A DNA stretch of 64,000 nt from Methanobrevibacter arboriphilus (GCF_019669925.1 NZ_AP019779.1:1069001-1133000), one strand, 5' to 3'; positions 1-9,154 are shown, counted from the first letter of the stretch. Notes: a model not told the origin generated them from the letters alone. Numbers and translations: made by a program.

Positions 1-1033
1 AGCTAAAACAGCAGTGAAATATGGTGCTGATGCATTAATGGATTTGAGTACTGGACCAAATCTTAAAGAATTTAGAGAAAGAATAATGGATGAAATAAAT
101 ATCCCCATAGGAACTGTTCCAATATATGAAGCAGGAGTATCTACACAAAAAAGAGGAGAACCTATAACAAGTATGAGTGAAGAAGATATTTTTAGAGCAA
201 TTGAAAATCAAGCCAAAGAAGGTGTTGATTTTATGACACTTCACTGTGGTATAAATAAAGACCTTGTAGAAAAATTAACACATGCTAAAAGAACAATGGG
301 TATTGTTAGTAGAGGAGGTACTTTTCTAGCATCATGGATTCTTCATAATGGTTTAGAAAACCCTTTATACGAAAACTATGATTATATTCTTGAAATAGCA
401 TATGAATATGATATTACCTTAAGTTTAGGAGATGGATTAAGACCAGGTTGTCTTCAGGATGCAACAGATATCTCACAAATACAAGAATTAGTAAATCTTG
501 GAACTTTAGTAAAAAGAGCACAAGATGCATCAGTACAAAGTATGGTAGAAGGCCCAGGACATGTTCCAATGAACCAAATAGCATCAAATATGCAAATACA
601 AAAAACTCTATGTTACGGTGCTCCTTTCTATGTTCTTGGACCAATTGTCACTGATTTAGCTCCAGGATATGACCATATTACTTCTGCAATAGGAGGAGCT
701 ATAGCTGCACAATCAGGAGCTAATTTCTTATGTTATGTTACACCTGCTGAACATCTATCAATTCCAAATCTTGAAGATGTAAAAGAAGGAGTTATTGCTT
801 CTAAAATAGCAGCTCAAGCCGCAGATGTTGCAAAAGGATTAAATTCTGCATTAAAAAAAGAAAAAGATATGGCAATAGCTAGAAAAACATTTAATTGGGA
901 TAAACAGTTTGAACTTGCATTTGATAGAGAAAAATGTGAAAAATATCGTGAAAGCTGTCCAGTGGAAGAAGAAGATATGTGTTCCATGTGTGGAGAATAC
1001 TGTGCTATTCGAATAGCAAAAGACGACTTTTAA
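1..1033 (+). CDS. thiC: Phosphomethylpyrimidine synthase ThiC, 5' end outside the window
   Basis: Radical-SAM enzyme that converts aminoimidazole ribotide to hydroxymethylpyrimidine phosphate for thiamine synthesis. The frame is already open at base 2, so the GTG at 14 is internal and the N-terminus lies upstream; about 340 residues remain of a family usually near 430. Family motifs visible are MDLSTGPNL, FMTLHCGI, SLGDGLRPGC and the EGPGHVP region. The C-terminal cluster-binding motif CSMCGEYC is encoded at 980-1003 with CX2CX3C spacing; from memory E. coli ThiC has CX2CX4C, while clostridial-type enzymes share the shorter spacing. It is followed by a 225-bp AT-rich gap, so it is probably not co-transcribed with the next gene. 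Identification is secure. Confidence 0.96.
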   Translation, partial: AKTAVKYGADALMDLSTGPNLKEFRERIMDEINIPIGTVPIYEAGVSTQKRGEPITSMSEEDIFRAIENQAKEGVDFMTLHCGINKDLVEKLTHAKRTMGIVSRGGTFLASWILHNGLENPLYENYDYILEIAYEYDITLSLGDGLRPGCLQDATDISQIQELVNLGTLVKRAQDASVQSMVEGPGHVPMNQIASNMQIQKTLCYGAPFYVLGPIVTDLAPGYDHITSAIGGAIAAQSGANFLCYVTPAEHLSIPNLEDVKEGVIASKIAAQAADVAKGLNSALKKEKDMAIARKTFNWDKQFELAFDREKCEKYRESCPVEEEDMCSMCGEYCAIRIAKDDF

Positions 1034-1109
1034 AAATCTTTATAGGATTTTTAAGAAAATATTTATTTCAACAAAATAATGAATTTTAATAAAACAATGA
1101 ATTAGAAAA

Positions 1110-1172
1110 ATAATGAATTTTTAGTAAAATAATAAATTGTCACTAAGATAATGAATTTTTAGTAAAATAATA
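1110..1172. repeat. Pair of 25-bp direct repeats downstream of thiC
   Basis: A 25-bp sequence beginning ATAATGAATTTTTAG occurs at 1110-1134 and again at 1148-1172, with a degenerate third version around 1075-1100. It lies in the spacer before the glutaredoxin-like gene. No hairpin or coding potential was seen. Confidence 0.7.
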
Positions 1173-1258
1173 GAATAAATTAATATAATATGAATAATAA
1201 AAGTATAAATGAATTATTACTTAAAATTTAATAAAATTTAATAAAAGGAAGTTATAAA

Positions 1259-1537
1259 ATGAAATTAGAACATGTAGATGGTGAAAATAAAGGAAACATT
1301 ATTCTGTTTGCTTTGAGTACTTGTGGATGGTGTAAAAAAACAAGAATGTTAATTGAAGATCTTGGGGTAGAATACGATTACATTTATGTTGATTTAACAA
1401 ATGGTGATGAAAGAGAAGAAGCTGTTGAAACCCTTAAACAATATAATCCAGACATCTCATTCCCAACATTAGTTATAAACGATTCAGATACAATAATCGG
1501 ATTCGAAGAGGATAGAATTAAATCCAAATTAAGTTAA
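1259..1537 (+). CDS. Glutaredoxin/thioredoxin-fold small redox protein
   Basis: A 92-residue protein with the thioredoxin-fold redox motif C22-G-W-C25 after a beta strand (IILFALST) and a conserved cis-proline region (SFPTLVIN). The WC-containing motif and short length fit glutaredoxin-like proteins of methanogens, which reduce protein disulfides in the cytoplasm. The start is set by an AAGGA box upstream of the ATG. It lies 68 bp before a ferredoxin:thioredoxin-reductase-like protein on the same strand, so the two plausibly form an electron donor/acceptor pair. The physiological partner is inferred from proximity only; whether it uses a thiol cofactor or the FTR-like protein cannot be decided from sequence. 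Confidence 0.88.
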   Translation: MKLEHVDGENKGNIILFALSTCGWCKKTRMLIEDLGVEYDYIYVDLTNGDEREEAVETLKQYNPDISFPTLVINDSDTIIGFEEDRIKSKLS

Positions 1538-1605
1538 AAACTTAAAAATTAATAAAAGTGATGTATCAAACATAAAAGAGTAAATATAGGGAAAAAAGGG
1601 ATATT

Positions 1606-2094
1606 ATGGGTCAAGCTTATGATAACTTTAAAAAAGAAGCTGAATCTTCTGGTTATAATGTCAATGATGATGTGGAATTTGTAGAGATGTTGCTTGAAAA
1701 CATTGATGTTAATATTGAAAGATATGGATATGGAGCTTGTCCTTGTAGATTAGCATCAGGAGAAAAAGAAAAAGATCTTGATTTAATTTGTCCCTGTGAT
1801 TACAGAGATGAGGATTTAAATGATTATGGAGCCTGTTTCTGTGCATTATATGTTACTCAAGATGTTCTAGATGGTAAAAAAAAGTTAACATCAATACCAG
1901 ATAGGAGGTTGAAGGAATTGGAACTTAAAAAAAATAAAAAGACTCAATCAAACAAAGATAATGTTTCATCTCTTAATTTTGAGTTTCCTGTGTGGAGATG
2001 CAAAGTTTGTGGATATTTATGTAGTAGACCAAAACCTCCAAATAACTGTCCAATCTGTAAAGTAGATGCTGAAAGATTTGAACAAATATTGTAA
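1606..2094 (+). CDS. Ferredoxin:thioredoxin reductase catalytic-type domain fused to a rubredoxin-like domain
   Basis: A 162-residue protein. Residues 1-95 match the FTR catalytic (beta) subunit, with the three Cys pairs in order: C45-P-C47, C62-P-C64 (CPCDYR) and C77-F-C79 (CFCALYV). These ligate a [4Fe-4S] cluster and form the redox-active disulfide that takes electrons from ferredoxin. After a Lys-rich linker (about 100-120) a rubredoxin-like zinc/iron knuckle follows: C132-X2-C135-GY and C148-P-I-C151. C139 is an extra Cys. No FTR variable subunit is encoded nearby, as is usual for archaeal FTR-like enzymes. The neighbouring glutaredoxin-like protein is a reasonable acceptor. The fusion is seen directly; electron routing through the rubredoxin site is inference. 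Confidence 0.93.
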   Translation: MGQAYDNFKKEAESSGYNVNDDVEFVEMLLENIDVNIERYGYGACPCRLASGEKEKDLDLICPCDYRDEDLNDYGACFCALYVTQDVLDGKKKLTSIPDRRLKELELKKNKKTQSNKDNVSSLNFEFPVWRCKVCGYLCSRPKPPNNCPICKVDAERFEQIL

Positions 2095-2512
2095 TTTAAC
2101 ATAATATTTATTCAAATTAATTTTTATTTTTAATATAAATTACTATTTTAACAATTTTACTATTTTAACAATTTTATCTTTAATTATAATTATTAATATT
2201 TAAAATTATTTGATTTTAGTCTTAATTAGTTTAGTCTTTAATTATTTGAATCTTTAATTATTTAGTTATTTAATTATTTGACTTTAATTTTTAAACTTTA
2301 AATTTTTCATAAAATATCTTTTTATAATATATAAATTTATTATAGTACTCAATTTCAATCCTATAACTTTAATATTTATAGTATTAAATATTTATAGTAA
2401 TATAATAGATAATTATTAAGTATTGAAATATGATAGTAATGGATAGTAAATCAGAAAACATAAATAGATAATTATTTGCTAGAATATACTGATAAAGCAA
2501 GGTAAAGGTAAA
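2095..2512. other. AT-rich intergenic region before DNA ligase
   Basis: No coding potential is visible. A 17-bp unit (ACTATTTTAACAATTTT) is repeated in tandem at 2142-2175, followed by several TTTAATTATTT variants. A TATA-like stretch (TTTTTATAATATATAAAT) near 2318-2338 could belong to the ligase promoter but is far from its start codon. Confidence 0.5.
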
Positions 2513-4165
2513 ATGAAGTATAAAAAACTAGTTGATGTATATGAATCATTGGCTGCAACAACAAAGCGTTTGGAAAAAACAAGCATATTATCTGAATTTT
2601 TTAAAGAAGTAGATATTGAAACACTTCCAAAGGTTGTTCTTATGGCCCTAGGTACAGTTTTCCCCCCATGGTGTGAAGAAGAACAAGGCTTAGCTGATAA
2701 ATTACTTATGAAATCAATAGCCAATGTTGTGGGTGTTTCAATAAATAAAGTAGAGGATCAAGTCAGAGAACAAGGTGATATTGGAGGAGCTGCTGAAGAA
2801 TTATATAAAAATAAATCTCAAACAACTTTCTTTTTTAAACCTCTCGAGATAGATTTTGTATTTAATAATCTTAGAAAATTAGCTAAAATCTCTGGTGATA
2901 GGTCAACATCAAGAAAAATAGCTATTGTTTTAGAACTTTTATCATCTGCCACAGCAACTGAAGCAAAATATATATCTAGAACTATAATTGAAGAGCTTAG
3001 AATAGGGGTTGGAGAAGGAACAATACGTGACGCAATTTCACAAGCATTTGAAGTAGAAAAATCAGTTGCAGATCGTGCACATATGCTTACAAATGATTTA
3101 GGATTAGTAGCTAAAGTAGCTAAAGAAGAAGGAGAAAATGGACTCAAAAAATTGAATTTAAGTCCTGGTAAGCCGGTGAAACCTATGTTAGCTCAGCTTT
3201 CAGAGGGAATAGCTATTAGTGTTGAAGAAATGGGAGAAGCTATCTGTGAAACAAAATATGATGGAATAAGAGTTCAGATACATAAAAAAAATGACAAAAT
3301 AAATCTATTTACCCGTCGACTTGAAAATATTAGTAAAGCAATTCCTGAAATGGTAGATTATATCAGAGAATCATTTCCCAACCAAGATTTTATAGCCGAG
3401 GGTGAAATAATTGCTACAAAAAATAATAATCCTATATCTTTTCAGTATATGCTGCAAAGAGTAAGAAGAAAATACAATATTGAAAAAGCAATTGAAGATG
3501 TACCACTCAAATTATATCTTTTTGACCTTCTCTATTTTAAAGAGCCAATGATAGATAAACCATTAGAAATAAGACGTGCAACACTTGAATCTATTGTTAA
3601 AACTGAAAAGAATCAAATAAATCTTAGTAAGATGATTAAAGTCACATCTGAAAATATTTCAGATGCTCAAATACTCTTTAATGAATCCATATCGAAAGGA
3701 CATGAAGGAATTATGATAAAAAATCCAAAAGAACCATATATTCCTGGAATACGTGGAAAAAAAATGCTAAAATTTAAGGCTGAACCAGAAACATTAGATG
3801 TAGTAGTGGTAGGTGGGACTTATGGTGTTGGAAAAAGAGCAAGCTTTATTGGATCATATAAAGTAGCTTTAGCTGATGAAAATGGTGATTTAAAAACATT
3901 AGCACATGTAGCTACTGGTTTAGATGATGAAACATTAGCAGAACTAACTAATCTCATGAAAAAATACAAGATTGTAGAAAAAGGTACAAAGATAGATGTT
4001 GAGCCAAGAATAATTCTAGAAATTGCATATAGTGAAATCGTTAAAAGTCCTGAATATGAAGCAGGATACTCTTTGCGATTTCCAGTAGTAAAAAGGATTA
4101 GGGAAGATAAAGGACTATCAGATATTGATACAGTGGAACGTTTAAAATCTATGTTTAAAGGATAG
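2513..4165 (+). CDS. lig: ATP-dependent DNA ligase
   Basis: Seals nicks in duplex DNA, the main replicative and repair ligase of archaea. At 550 residues it has the expected archaeal length. The N-terminal DNA-binding domain spans about 1-210. The nucleotidyltransferase domain carries motif I with the adenylated Lys248 (ETKYDGIR), motif III (FIAEGEI), motif IV (EGIMIKNP) and motif V (LKFKAEPETLDVV). A C-terminal OB domain follows to about 550, ending in the usual basic region (RFPVVKRIREDKG). The ATG is preceded by AGGTAAA. It stands alone between long AT-rich spacers. The family assignment is certain; ATP is assumed as cofactor by homology, although some archaeal ligases also use ADP. Confidence 0.97.
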   Translation: MKYKKLVDVYESLAATTKRLEKTSILSEFFKEVDIETLPKVVLMALGTVFPPWCEEEQGLADKLLMKSIANVVGVSINKVEDQVREQGDIGGAAEELYKNKSQTTFFFKPLEIDFVFNNLRKLAKISGDRSTSRKIAIVLELLSSATATEAKYISRTIIEELRIGVGEGTIRDAISQAFEVEKSVADRAHMLTNDLGLVAKVAKEEGENGLKKLNLSPGKPVKPMLAQLSEGIAISVEEMGEAICETKYDGIRVQIHKKNDKINLFTRRLENISKAIPEMVDYIRESFPNQDFIAEGEIIATKNNNPISFQYMLQRVRRKYNIEKAIEDVPLKLYLFDLLYFKEPMIDKPLEIRRATLESIVKTEKNQINLSKMIKVTSENISDAQILFNESISKGHEGIMIKNPKEPYIPGIRGKKMLKFKAEPETLDVVVVGGTYGVGKRASFIGSYKVALADENGDLKTLAHVATGLDDETLAELTNLMKKYKIVEKGTKIDVEPRIILEIAYSEIVKSPEYEAGYSLRFPVVKRIREDKGLSDIDTVERLKSMFKG

Positions 4166-4766
4166 GACGAATAAATAATTATCTTCCTATTAGTATAGTA
4201 TACCTATTAGTATAGCATATCTGTTTATTTTTTCTATTGAATATTATATATGTTTTATTTTCTATATTAATTATTATATATCGTTTATTTTTAAGTTATA
4301 TCATTAATTATAGGAATTATTATAATAATTAGTATTATAAATTCATTATCATATTAATATTAAATCCATATATTCTATTAGTTACTACTATTATTAAAGC
4401 TACAAATTCTATGCTACAACTTCTATTATAATTTCTATTATAATTTCTTATATTAATATCTCTACTACTCTCACTATTTCTATTATCTCCATTATTTTTA
4501 TCATAGTTACCATAGCCATTATTCTTATTAATTTATTTTATTATTTGCTATAGGTATTTTTAAAACGAATGAATCTTTTAAAGAAGAAGATAAATTTTAC
4601 AATAAAATAAGAATTTATTAATTGTAAAACAATTAAAAAGAGAAGAATTTAAATTATTAATATAATTGAATAAGATTTAAATATTATTTTTCCTCAAACA
4701 TTCATAAAGATAAATAAAATATCATTTTAGAATATTTAATCTAAAATAAAAAATTAGGATGTTAAA
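4166..4766. other. Long intergenic region with a pyrimidine-rich tract
   Basis: No gene seen. Around 4380-4540 the plus strand becomes markedly T/C-rich (many TCTATTATAATTT and TCTCTACTACTCTC-like runs), unlike the A/T-mixed spacers elsewhere. A palindromic TATTATAATAATT-like stretch occurs near 4318-4332. Function unknown. Confidence 0.5.
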
Positions 4767-5165
4767 ATGGAAATAACAGATGAAAAAATATTTAAAATAG
4801 CTTTAATAACAACACTAATTGGATTAATAGGAATGATTATTTTTGCAGGAGAAATAAGTCCAAAAGAAGTGATTATAAAAGATATAGATAGAGGAATGAT
4901 AGATGAAGAGGTCACGGTTACTGGGAATATAGATACGATACAAAAATCATCAAATGGAAAAAATTACATACTAACTCTTAATGATGGTTCTGGAAGAATA
5001 AATATGATGATATTTGAATCTACAATAACAAAATTTGCAGAAAATGAAATTAACATTGAAAATTTCGAAAATAAAAAGGTTATAGTTACAGGAACTGTTA
5101 CTGAATTTAAATCAACGATGGAATTAATTATACATGATTCAAATTCCATCAAGATAGAAAATTAA
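4767..5165 (+). CDS. Membrane-anchored OB-fold nucleic-acid-binding-like protein
   Basis: A 132-residue protein with one N-terminal membrane segment at about residues 9-27 (ALITTLIGLIGMIIFAG) followed by an OB-fold of the tRNA-anticodon/RPA-like type. The fold shows in the pattern EEVTVTGNI, YILTLNDGSGRINMMIF and KKVIVTGTVTEF, strongly like OB-domain strands 1-5. The topology suggests the OB domain lies outside the membrane, or that the segment is an uncleaved signal. The ATG follows an AGGATGTT ribosome-binding region. It is monocistronic between AT-rich gaps. Similar short TM-OB proteins occur in methanogens without known function; whether it binds DNA, RNA or something else is not known. 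Confidence 0.8.
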   Translation: MEITDEKIFKIALITTLIGLIGMIIFAGEISPKEVIIKDIDRGMIDEEVTVTGNIDTIQKSSNGKNYILTLNDGSGRINMMIFESTITKFAENEINIENFENKKVIVTGTVTEFKSTMELIIHDSNSIKIEN

Positions 5166-5549
5166 AAATTCTATATCTAGCAAATTATATTCAATAACTT
5201 ATTATAATAAAATATTCTTCTAATAAAATATATCAAATAAAATATATCAAATAAAATATATCTAATAAAATATATTCATTAAAATCTATCCAATTAATAT
5301 TTATTATAATAATAATTTAATTAAAGCTTAAAATAGAATTAAATTTAATAGAATGAAACTGAAATAGAAATTAAATGTATAGAAACAGAAAAAGATAAGT
5401 AAATAGAAGAATTAAATTTATATCCAAAATCATTAATAATATAATAATTAAATATATCAAATAAGAAAGTTATAAAAATTTATTTAATCAATGAAAAAAC
5501 TTCAATAAAGTATATTATAATGATAAAAAGAATTTAAAAGGTTATCACA
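5166..5549. other. AT-rich intergenic region before phosphohexomutase
   Basis: Non-coding; includes the 14-bp tandem array at 5221-5276 listed separately. The stretch around 5455-5480 (AATATATCAAATAAGAAAGTTATAAAAATTT) may hold the promoter. The downstream start has AAGGTTATCACA before the ATG. Confidence 0.5.
5221..5276. repeat. Tandem array: four copies of a 14-bp unit
   Basis: Units at 5221-5234, 5235-5248, 5249-5262 and 5263-5276, consensus WAATAAAATATATC, with one or two substitutions between copies. Confidence 0.85.
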
Positions 5550-6932
5550 ATGAAAAAACGATTATTCGGAACATTTGGTGTAAGAAAAACAGCTAATGAC
5601 TTTTTAACACCAGAATTTGCATCAAAGCTAGCTGCAAGTTATGGTACTTTAATTAAAGGGAAAGTAGCTATTGGAGGAGATACTAGAACAACAACGCCAA
5701 TGATAAAACATGCTATAATTGCAGGACTTATGTCCTCTGGATGTGATGTTATAGATTTAGGAATTCTACCAACCCCTGCAGTACAGTATGCAGTTCGAAA
5801 TTATTATGATGGAGGAATAATAGTCACTGCATCTCATAACCCTCCAAAATACAACGGTATTAAATTTGTTGATAAAGATGGTATAGGCTTAAGTGATACT
5901 GATGAAATAGCTATCGAAAATATATATTTTGATGGTGAAGTAAATCGTGCATCTTGGAAATCTATTGGAAATCTTTTTAAAAATGATAAAATAATCGAAG
6001 AATACATAGAAGAAGTTCTTAAAAGAGTTGATGTTAAAGCAATTCAAGAGGTCAAATTAAAAGTTGTTCTTGATTGTGGATCAGGAGCAGGATGTTTTAC
6101 TGCACCAACTATTTTAAGAAGACTTGGATGTGAATTGATAACATTAAATTCTCAAGCAGATGGATTTTTCCCTGGTCGTGACCCAGAACCGATTGAAGCA
6201 AATTTAGGTGATTTAATATCTGCTGTTAAAAATTTAGGTGCAGATTTAGGAATAGCTCATGATGGGGATGCTGATAGAACAATATGTATTGATGAGAAAG
6301 GAAAGTTTGTTCTTGGTGATAAATCATTCTCTTTAGTTCAAAAAAGAATGTTAAAAGAAAAAAATGAAAATTTAGCTCATGAAAACACTACAAATATAAT
6401 TGTAACTACAGTTGCTACCTCAACAGCAATATATGATATTGCAAAAGAAAATAATGGAGAAGTAATAGCTACTGCTGTAGGAGATCTTCTTGTAGCTCGA
6501 AAATTAAAAGAAGAAAATGGACTATTTGGTGGAGAAGAAAACGGAGGATTGATTTTTCCAGACTTCGTATATGGAAGAGATGCAGCACTTTCAGCAGCAA
6601 AAATATTAGAAATAATGGCCATAGAAAACAAAAAATTATCAGAACTTGTAGAAGAGCTTCCAGTATATTATTCAGAAAAAATGAAATGTGAATGTGAAGA
6701 TGATAAAAAACAAGAAGTTATGGAAAAAGTTGCAGGTGAAGTAGCTAACCTGGGATATGCCATTGATACAACAGATGGTGTTAAAATCTTTAAAAATGAG
6801 GGTTGGGTTATAATTCGTCCTTCTGGTACTGAACCAATATTTAGATGTTTTTCTGAAAGTAATTCCCAAAAAACAGCTACTGAAATGGCTGAATGGGGAA
6901 TATCATTGATTGAAAAATTCAAAGATTATTGA
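5550..6932 (+). CDS. Phosphohexomutase (phosphoglucosamine/phosphomannomutase family), paralogue 1
   Basis: Interconverts hexose 6- and 1-phosphates through a phosphoserine. At 460 residues it has full length with all four family motifs: the phosphoserine loop TASHNPP with Ser95, the metal loop HDGDADR, the sugar-specificity loop GGEENGG, and the phosphate loop RPSGTEP near the C-terminus. A second family member is encoded at 12703-14097 next to a GlmU-like gene. The sugar loop here has ENG where most GlmM, PMM and PGM proteins have xSG, so its substrate may differ from the paralogue. Which of the two is the true GlmM cannot be settled from sequence alone. The start follows AAGGTT. Confidence 0.93.
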   Translation: MKKRLFGTFGVRKTANDFLTPEFASKLAASYGTLIKGKVAIGGDTRTTTPMIKHAIIAGLMSSGCDVIDLGILPTPAVQYAVRNYYDGGIIVTASHNPPKYNGIKFVDKDGIGLSDTDEIAIENIYFDGEVNRASWKSIGNLFKNDKIIEEYIEEVLKRVDVKAIQEVKLKVVLDCGSGAGCFTAPTILRRLGCELITLNSQADGFFPGRDPEPIEANLGDLISAVKNLGADLGIAHDGDADRTICIDEKGKFVLGDKSFSLVQKRMLKEKNENLAHENTTNIIVTTVATSTAIYDIAKENNGEVIATAVGDLLVARKLKEENGLFGGEENGGLIFPDFVYGRDAALSAAKILEIMAIENKKLSELVEELPVYYSEKMKCECEDDKKQEVMEKVAGEVANLGYAIDTTDGVKIFKNEGWVIIRPSGTEPIFRCFSESNSQKTATEMAEWGISLIEKFKDY

Positions 6933-6955
6933 TTAACATAAAAAATAGAATAATA

Positions 6956-6997
6956 TTCTATAAAGCTTTATATTGTTTCTTCTATAAAGCTTTATAT
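6956..6997. terminator. Duplicated palindrome in a convergent spacer, probable bidirectional terminator
   Basis: The 18-bp sequence TTCTATAAAGCTTTATAT occurs at 6956-6973 and 6980-6997. Each copy contains the 14-bp perfect palindrome TATAAAGCTTTATA. It fills the 70-bp gap between two convergent genes, the expected place for terminating both transcripts. Confidence 0.6.
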
Positions 6998-7002
6998 AAA
7001 AC

Positions 7003-8151
7003 TTATAAATTCTCCAAACATTCATCTCTTAAAACTCTAGCATCATCATTATTAGGATCTATTGCTAATACTTTAGTAAAGCTTTCCATTGCTTCTTGAA
7101 ATCTATTTAATTCCATTAAAACGACTCCTTTATTAAGTATGAAATAGCTTGAATCTTCTGAATTATTATTAGCAATTTCTATAGCTTTGTCATAAGATTC
7201 TAATGCTTCATCAAATCTTCCAAGATCTAAAAGAGCATTGCCTTTTCTATTTTGTGTTTCAGCATCCACTTCTTCATCATCAAAACACAATTCTAATGCC
7301 GTATCATATGATTTTAAGGCTTCTTCTAATTTTTCCATTTCAGAAAGCAAATTTCCACGAGCATTCCAAACTTCAGGATTTTTACTATCTATTTTTAATA
7401 AATCATCATAGATATCAATAGCTTCGTTAAATTTTCCTAAAACCTCCAAAATAAATCCTCTCCAATATAAAACAACAGGGTTTTTAGGATTTATTTTCAT
7501 TGCATTATTATTAGCATTTAAAGCTTCTTCAGGATCACCATAATTAAGAAGAGCAATAGATTTATTATTCCAAATATATTCATTTTTAGGCTCTATTTTC
7601 AAAGCTTTATTATAACATTCAATAGCCTCTTCAAACTTACCTAAACGAGATAAATTATCTCCTCTCTTATTTAGTAAATAAACATCTTCAGGATCAAATT
7701 TTAAAGCAGCAGTATAACACAGAGCAGATTTATCATATTTACCACTATCAAACAATATATCTGCTCTTTGAGTCACCATTGCTTTTTCATCAATCTTTTC
7801 ACCTTCCCATTTATCAACATCTAACTTTTTAAAATGAATTATTTGAAATATATCTTCATCATCAATACCATTAACATACATCTTTTTAAATTCTTTAATC
7901 ATATCTTGAGAACTGCCATATCCCTCTTCTTTAGCTATTTTATCATTATTTTTTAAATCTTTGAATGGAATTAGTTCAACATCAATAACTTCAGCTTCAA
8001 ATATTTTCTTTTTTTCTTTAGAAACTAGATTCCAATAACAATGTAATCTATCTCCAACTTTAAGAGGATTTTTCCATAACTTTCTAATAGTCATTGTTTT
8101 TTTGCCAGTTATGAGGTCTATGTCTTGGCTTCCAAATGATATAATTGGCAT
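7003..8151 (-). CDS. ASCH (PUA-like) domain fused to tetratricopeptide repeats
   Basis: A 382-residue protein starting at the ATG at 8151, preceded by GGAGG at good spacing; an upstream in-frame ATG lacks a site. Residues 1-90 look like an ASCH domain: the family motif GxKxxExR appears as G16-KK-TM-T-I-R23 (Thr in place of Glu), followed by VGDRLHCYWN and the beta-rich FEAEVIDVELI. ASCH domains are PUA-like and are thought to bind RNA. From about 125 to the end come roughly seven TPR units (for example KFEEAIECYNKALKIEP), which normally mediate protein contacts. The combination suggests an RNA-binding scaffold, but this is inference. It is convergent with the phosphohexomutase gene and has no obvious operon partner. 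Confidence 0.85.
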   Translation of the reverse strand: MPIISFGSQDIDLITGKKTMTIRKLWKNPLKVGDRLHCYWNLVSKEKKKIFEAEVIDVELIPFKDLKNNDKIAKEEGYGSSQDMIKEFKKMYVNGIDDEDIFQIIHFKKLDVDKWEGEKIDEKAMVTQRADILFDSGKYDKSALCYTAALKFDPEDVYLLNKRGDNLSRLGKFEEAIECYNKALKIEPKNEYIWNNKSIALLNYGDPEEALNANNNAMKINPKNPVVLYWRGFILEVLGKFNEAIDIYDDLLKIDSKNPEVWNARGNLLSEMEKLEEALKSYDTALELCFDDEEVDAETQNRKGNALLDLGRFDEALESYDKAIEIANNNSEDSSYFILNKGVVLMELNRFQEAMESFTKVLAIDPNNDDARVLRDECLENL

Positions 8152-8455
8152 TATCTTCCTCCAAATAAAAGAATACTTCAATAAAATTATATGTGTTTAT
8201 TGTTTCATATAAAATAATTAAAGTTTCTATTAATAATATGATATTATTTAGGGTTTGATTTAGTAATTTATAAATTATTATATATTATAAAATTAGTATA
8301 TTATAAATTAGTAATATTATAAAATAAATATTTATAAATTAGTATAGTTATTATATATAAAAAATTAAAGTATATATTACAAATTAATCATATGTTAATA
8401 TTTAATAAGAAATATTAGTAAAAATTATGATAAATGTATATTAATTTATAAATTA
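8152..8455. other. Intergenic region between nrdG-like and ASCH-TPR genes
   Basis: Non-coding and extremely AT-rich, with many ATTATAAATTAGTAT variants between 8270 and 8345. It should contain the ASCH-TPR promoter (read on the minus strand) and the 3' end of the nrdG-like transcript. No clear hairpin. Confidence 0.45.
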
Positions 8456-9154
8456 CTAAATACACTCTTCTCCAAACTCTGATGTTTTTACTTTTACTTT
8501 TTTTAAAATAGGTTTTATTTCTTTAGCTAATTTTTTAAGTTCTAAAGGATTTGGGCTTTTAACATCTTTTAAATTTTCATCTAATACATTATTATTTCTA
8601 AATTGTTGTAATGTATAAACATCACAATCAATTTCACGAGAAATTTGTTTAATATCTTCATGATTCAAAAGTGTAGGGACATAAGTAGTTCTACACTCTA
8701 AAAAAGTATTTTGATTGCCATTGATTATTTCCATACTTTTTTCAACATTTTTACCAATATCCGAACCTATAATTTCCTTATACTTATTAAATGGAGCTTT
8801 AATATCCATAGCAACATAATCAGTGAAATTTAAAATTTTTTTTATGCGCTCAGGATAACAGCCACTTGTATCAACTTTAGTTTTAAGGCCCAAAGATTTT
8901 GAATATTTTAATACTTCAATTGTATTATCTAATTGAACCAAAGGTTCTCCTCCAGATATTACAACAGCATCTATATAGTCTGAAGAATCATTAATAATTC
9001 CCAGAATATCTTTTAAAGGTGTTTCTTCACCAGTTTCTAATAATTCTGCATTATGACAATATGGACATCTTAAAGGACAATGAGCCATAAATATAACTAA
9101 TGATATCTTTCCATTATACTCAACTGAAGATATTAAAGTTCCTCCTGTTTCCAT
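8456..9154 (-). CDS. nrdG: Radical-SAM activating enzyme, anaerobic ribonucleotide reductase activator type
   Basis: A 232-residue radical-SAM protein with the cluster motif C26-PLR-C30-PY-C33 (CX3CX2C) and the SAM-binding GGEP motif (VISGGEPLVQ). It resembles the NrdG/pyruvate-formate-lyase-activase branch annotated in methanogens as anaerobic ribonucleoside-triphosphate reductase activating protein, which would generate the glycyl radical on NrdD. No nrdD is present in the window, so the partner must be elsewhere or the target may be another glycyl-radical enzyme. The start at 9154 has GTGAT just upstream. It follows hisC by 21 bp on the same strand and is probably co-transcribed with it, although the functions look unrelated. 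Confidence 0.85.
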   Translation of the reverse strand: METGGTLISSVEYNGKISLVIFMAHCPLRCPYCHNAELLETGEETPLKDILGIINDSSDYIDAVVISGGEPLVQLDNTIEVLKYSKSLGLKTKVDTSGCYPERIKKILNFTDYVAMDIKAPFNKYKEIIGSDIGKNVEKSMEIINGNQNTFLECRTTYVPTLLNHEDIKQISREIDCDVYTLQQFRNNNVLDENLKDVKSPNPLELKKLAKEIKPILKKVKVKTSEFGEECI

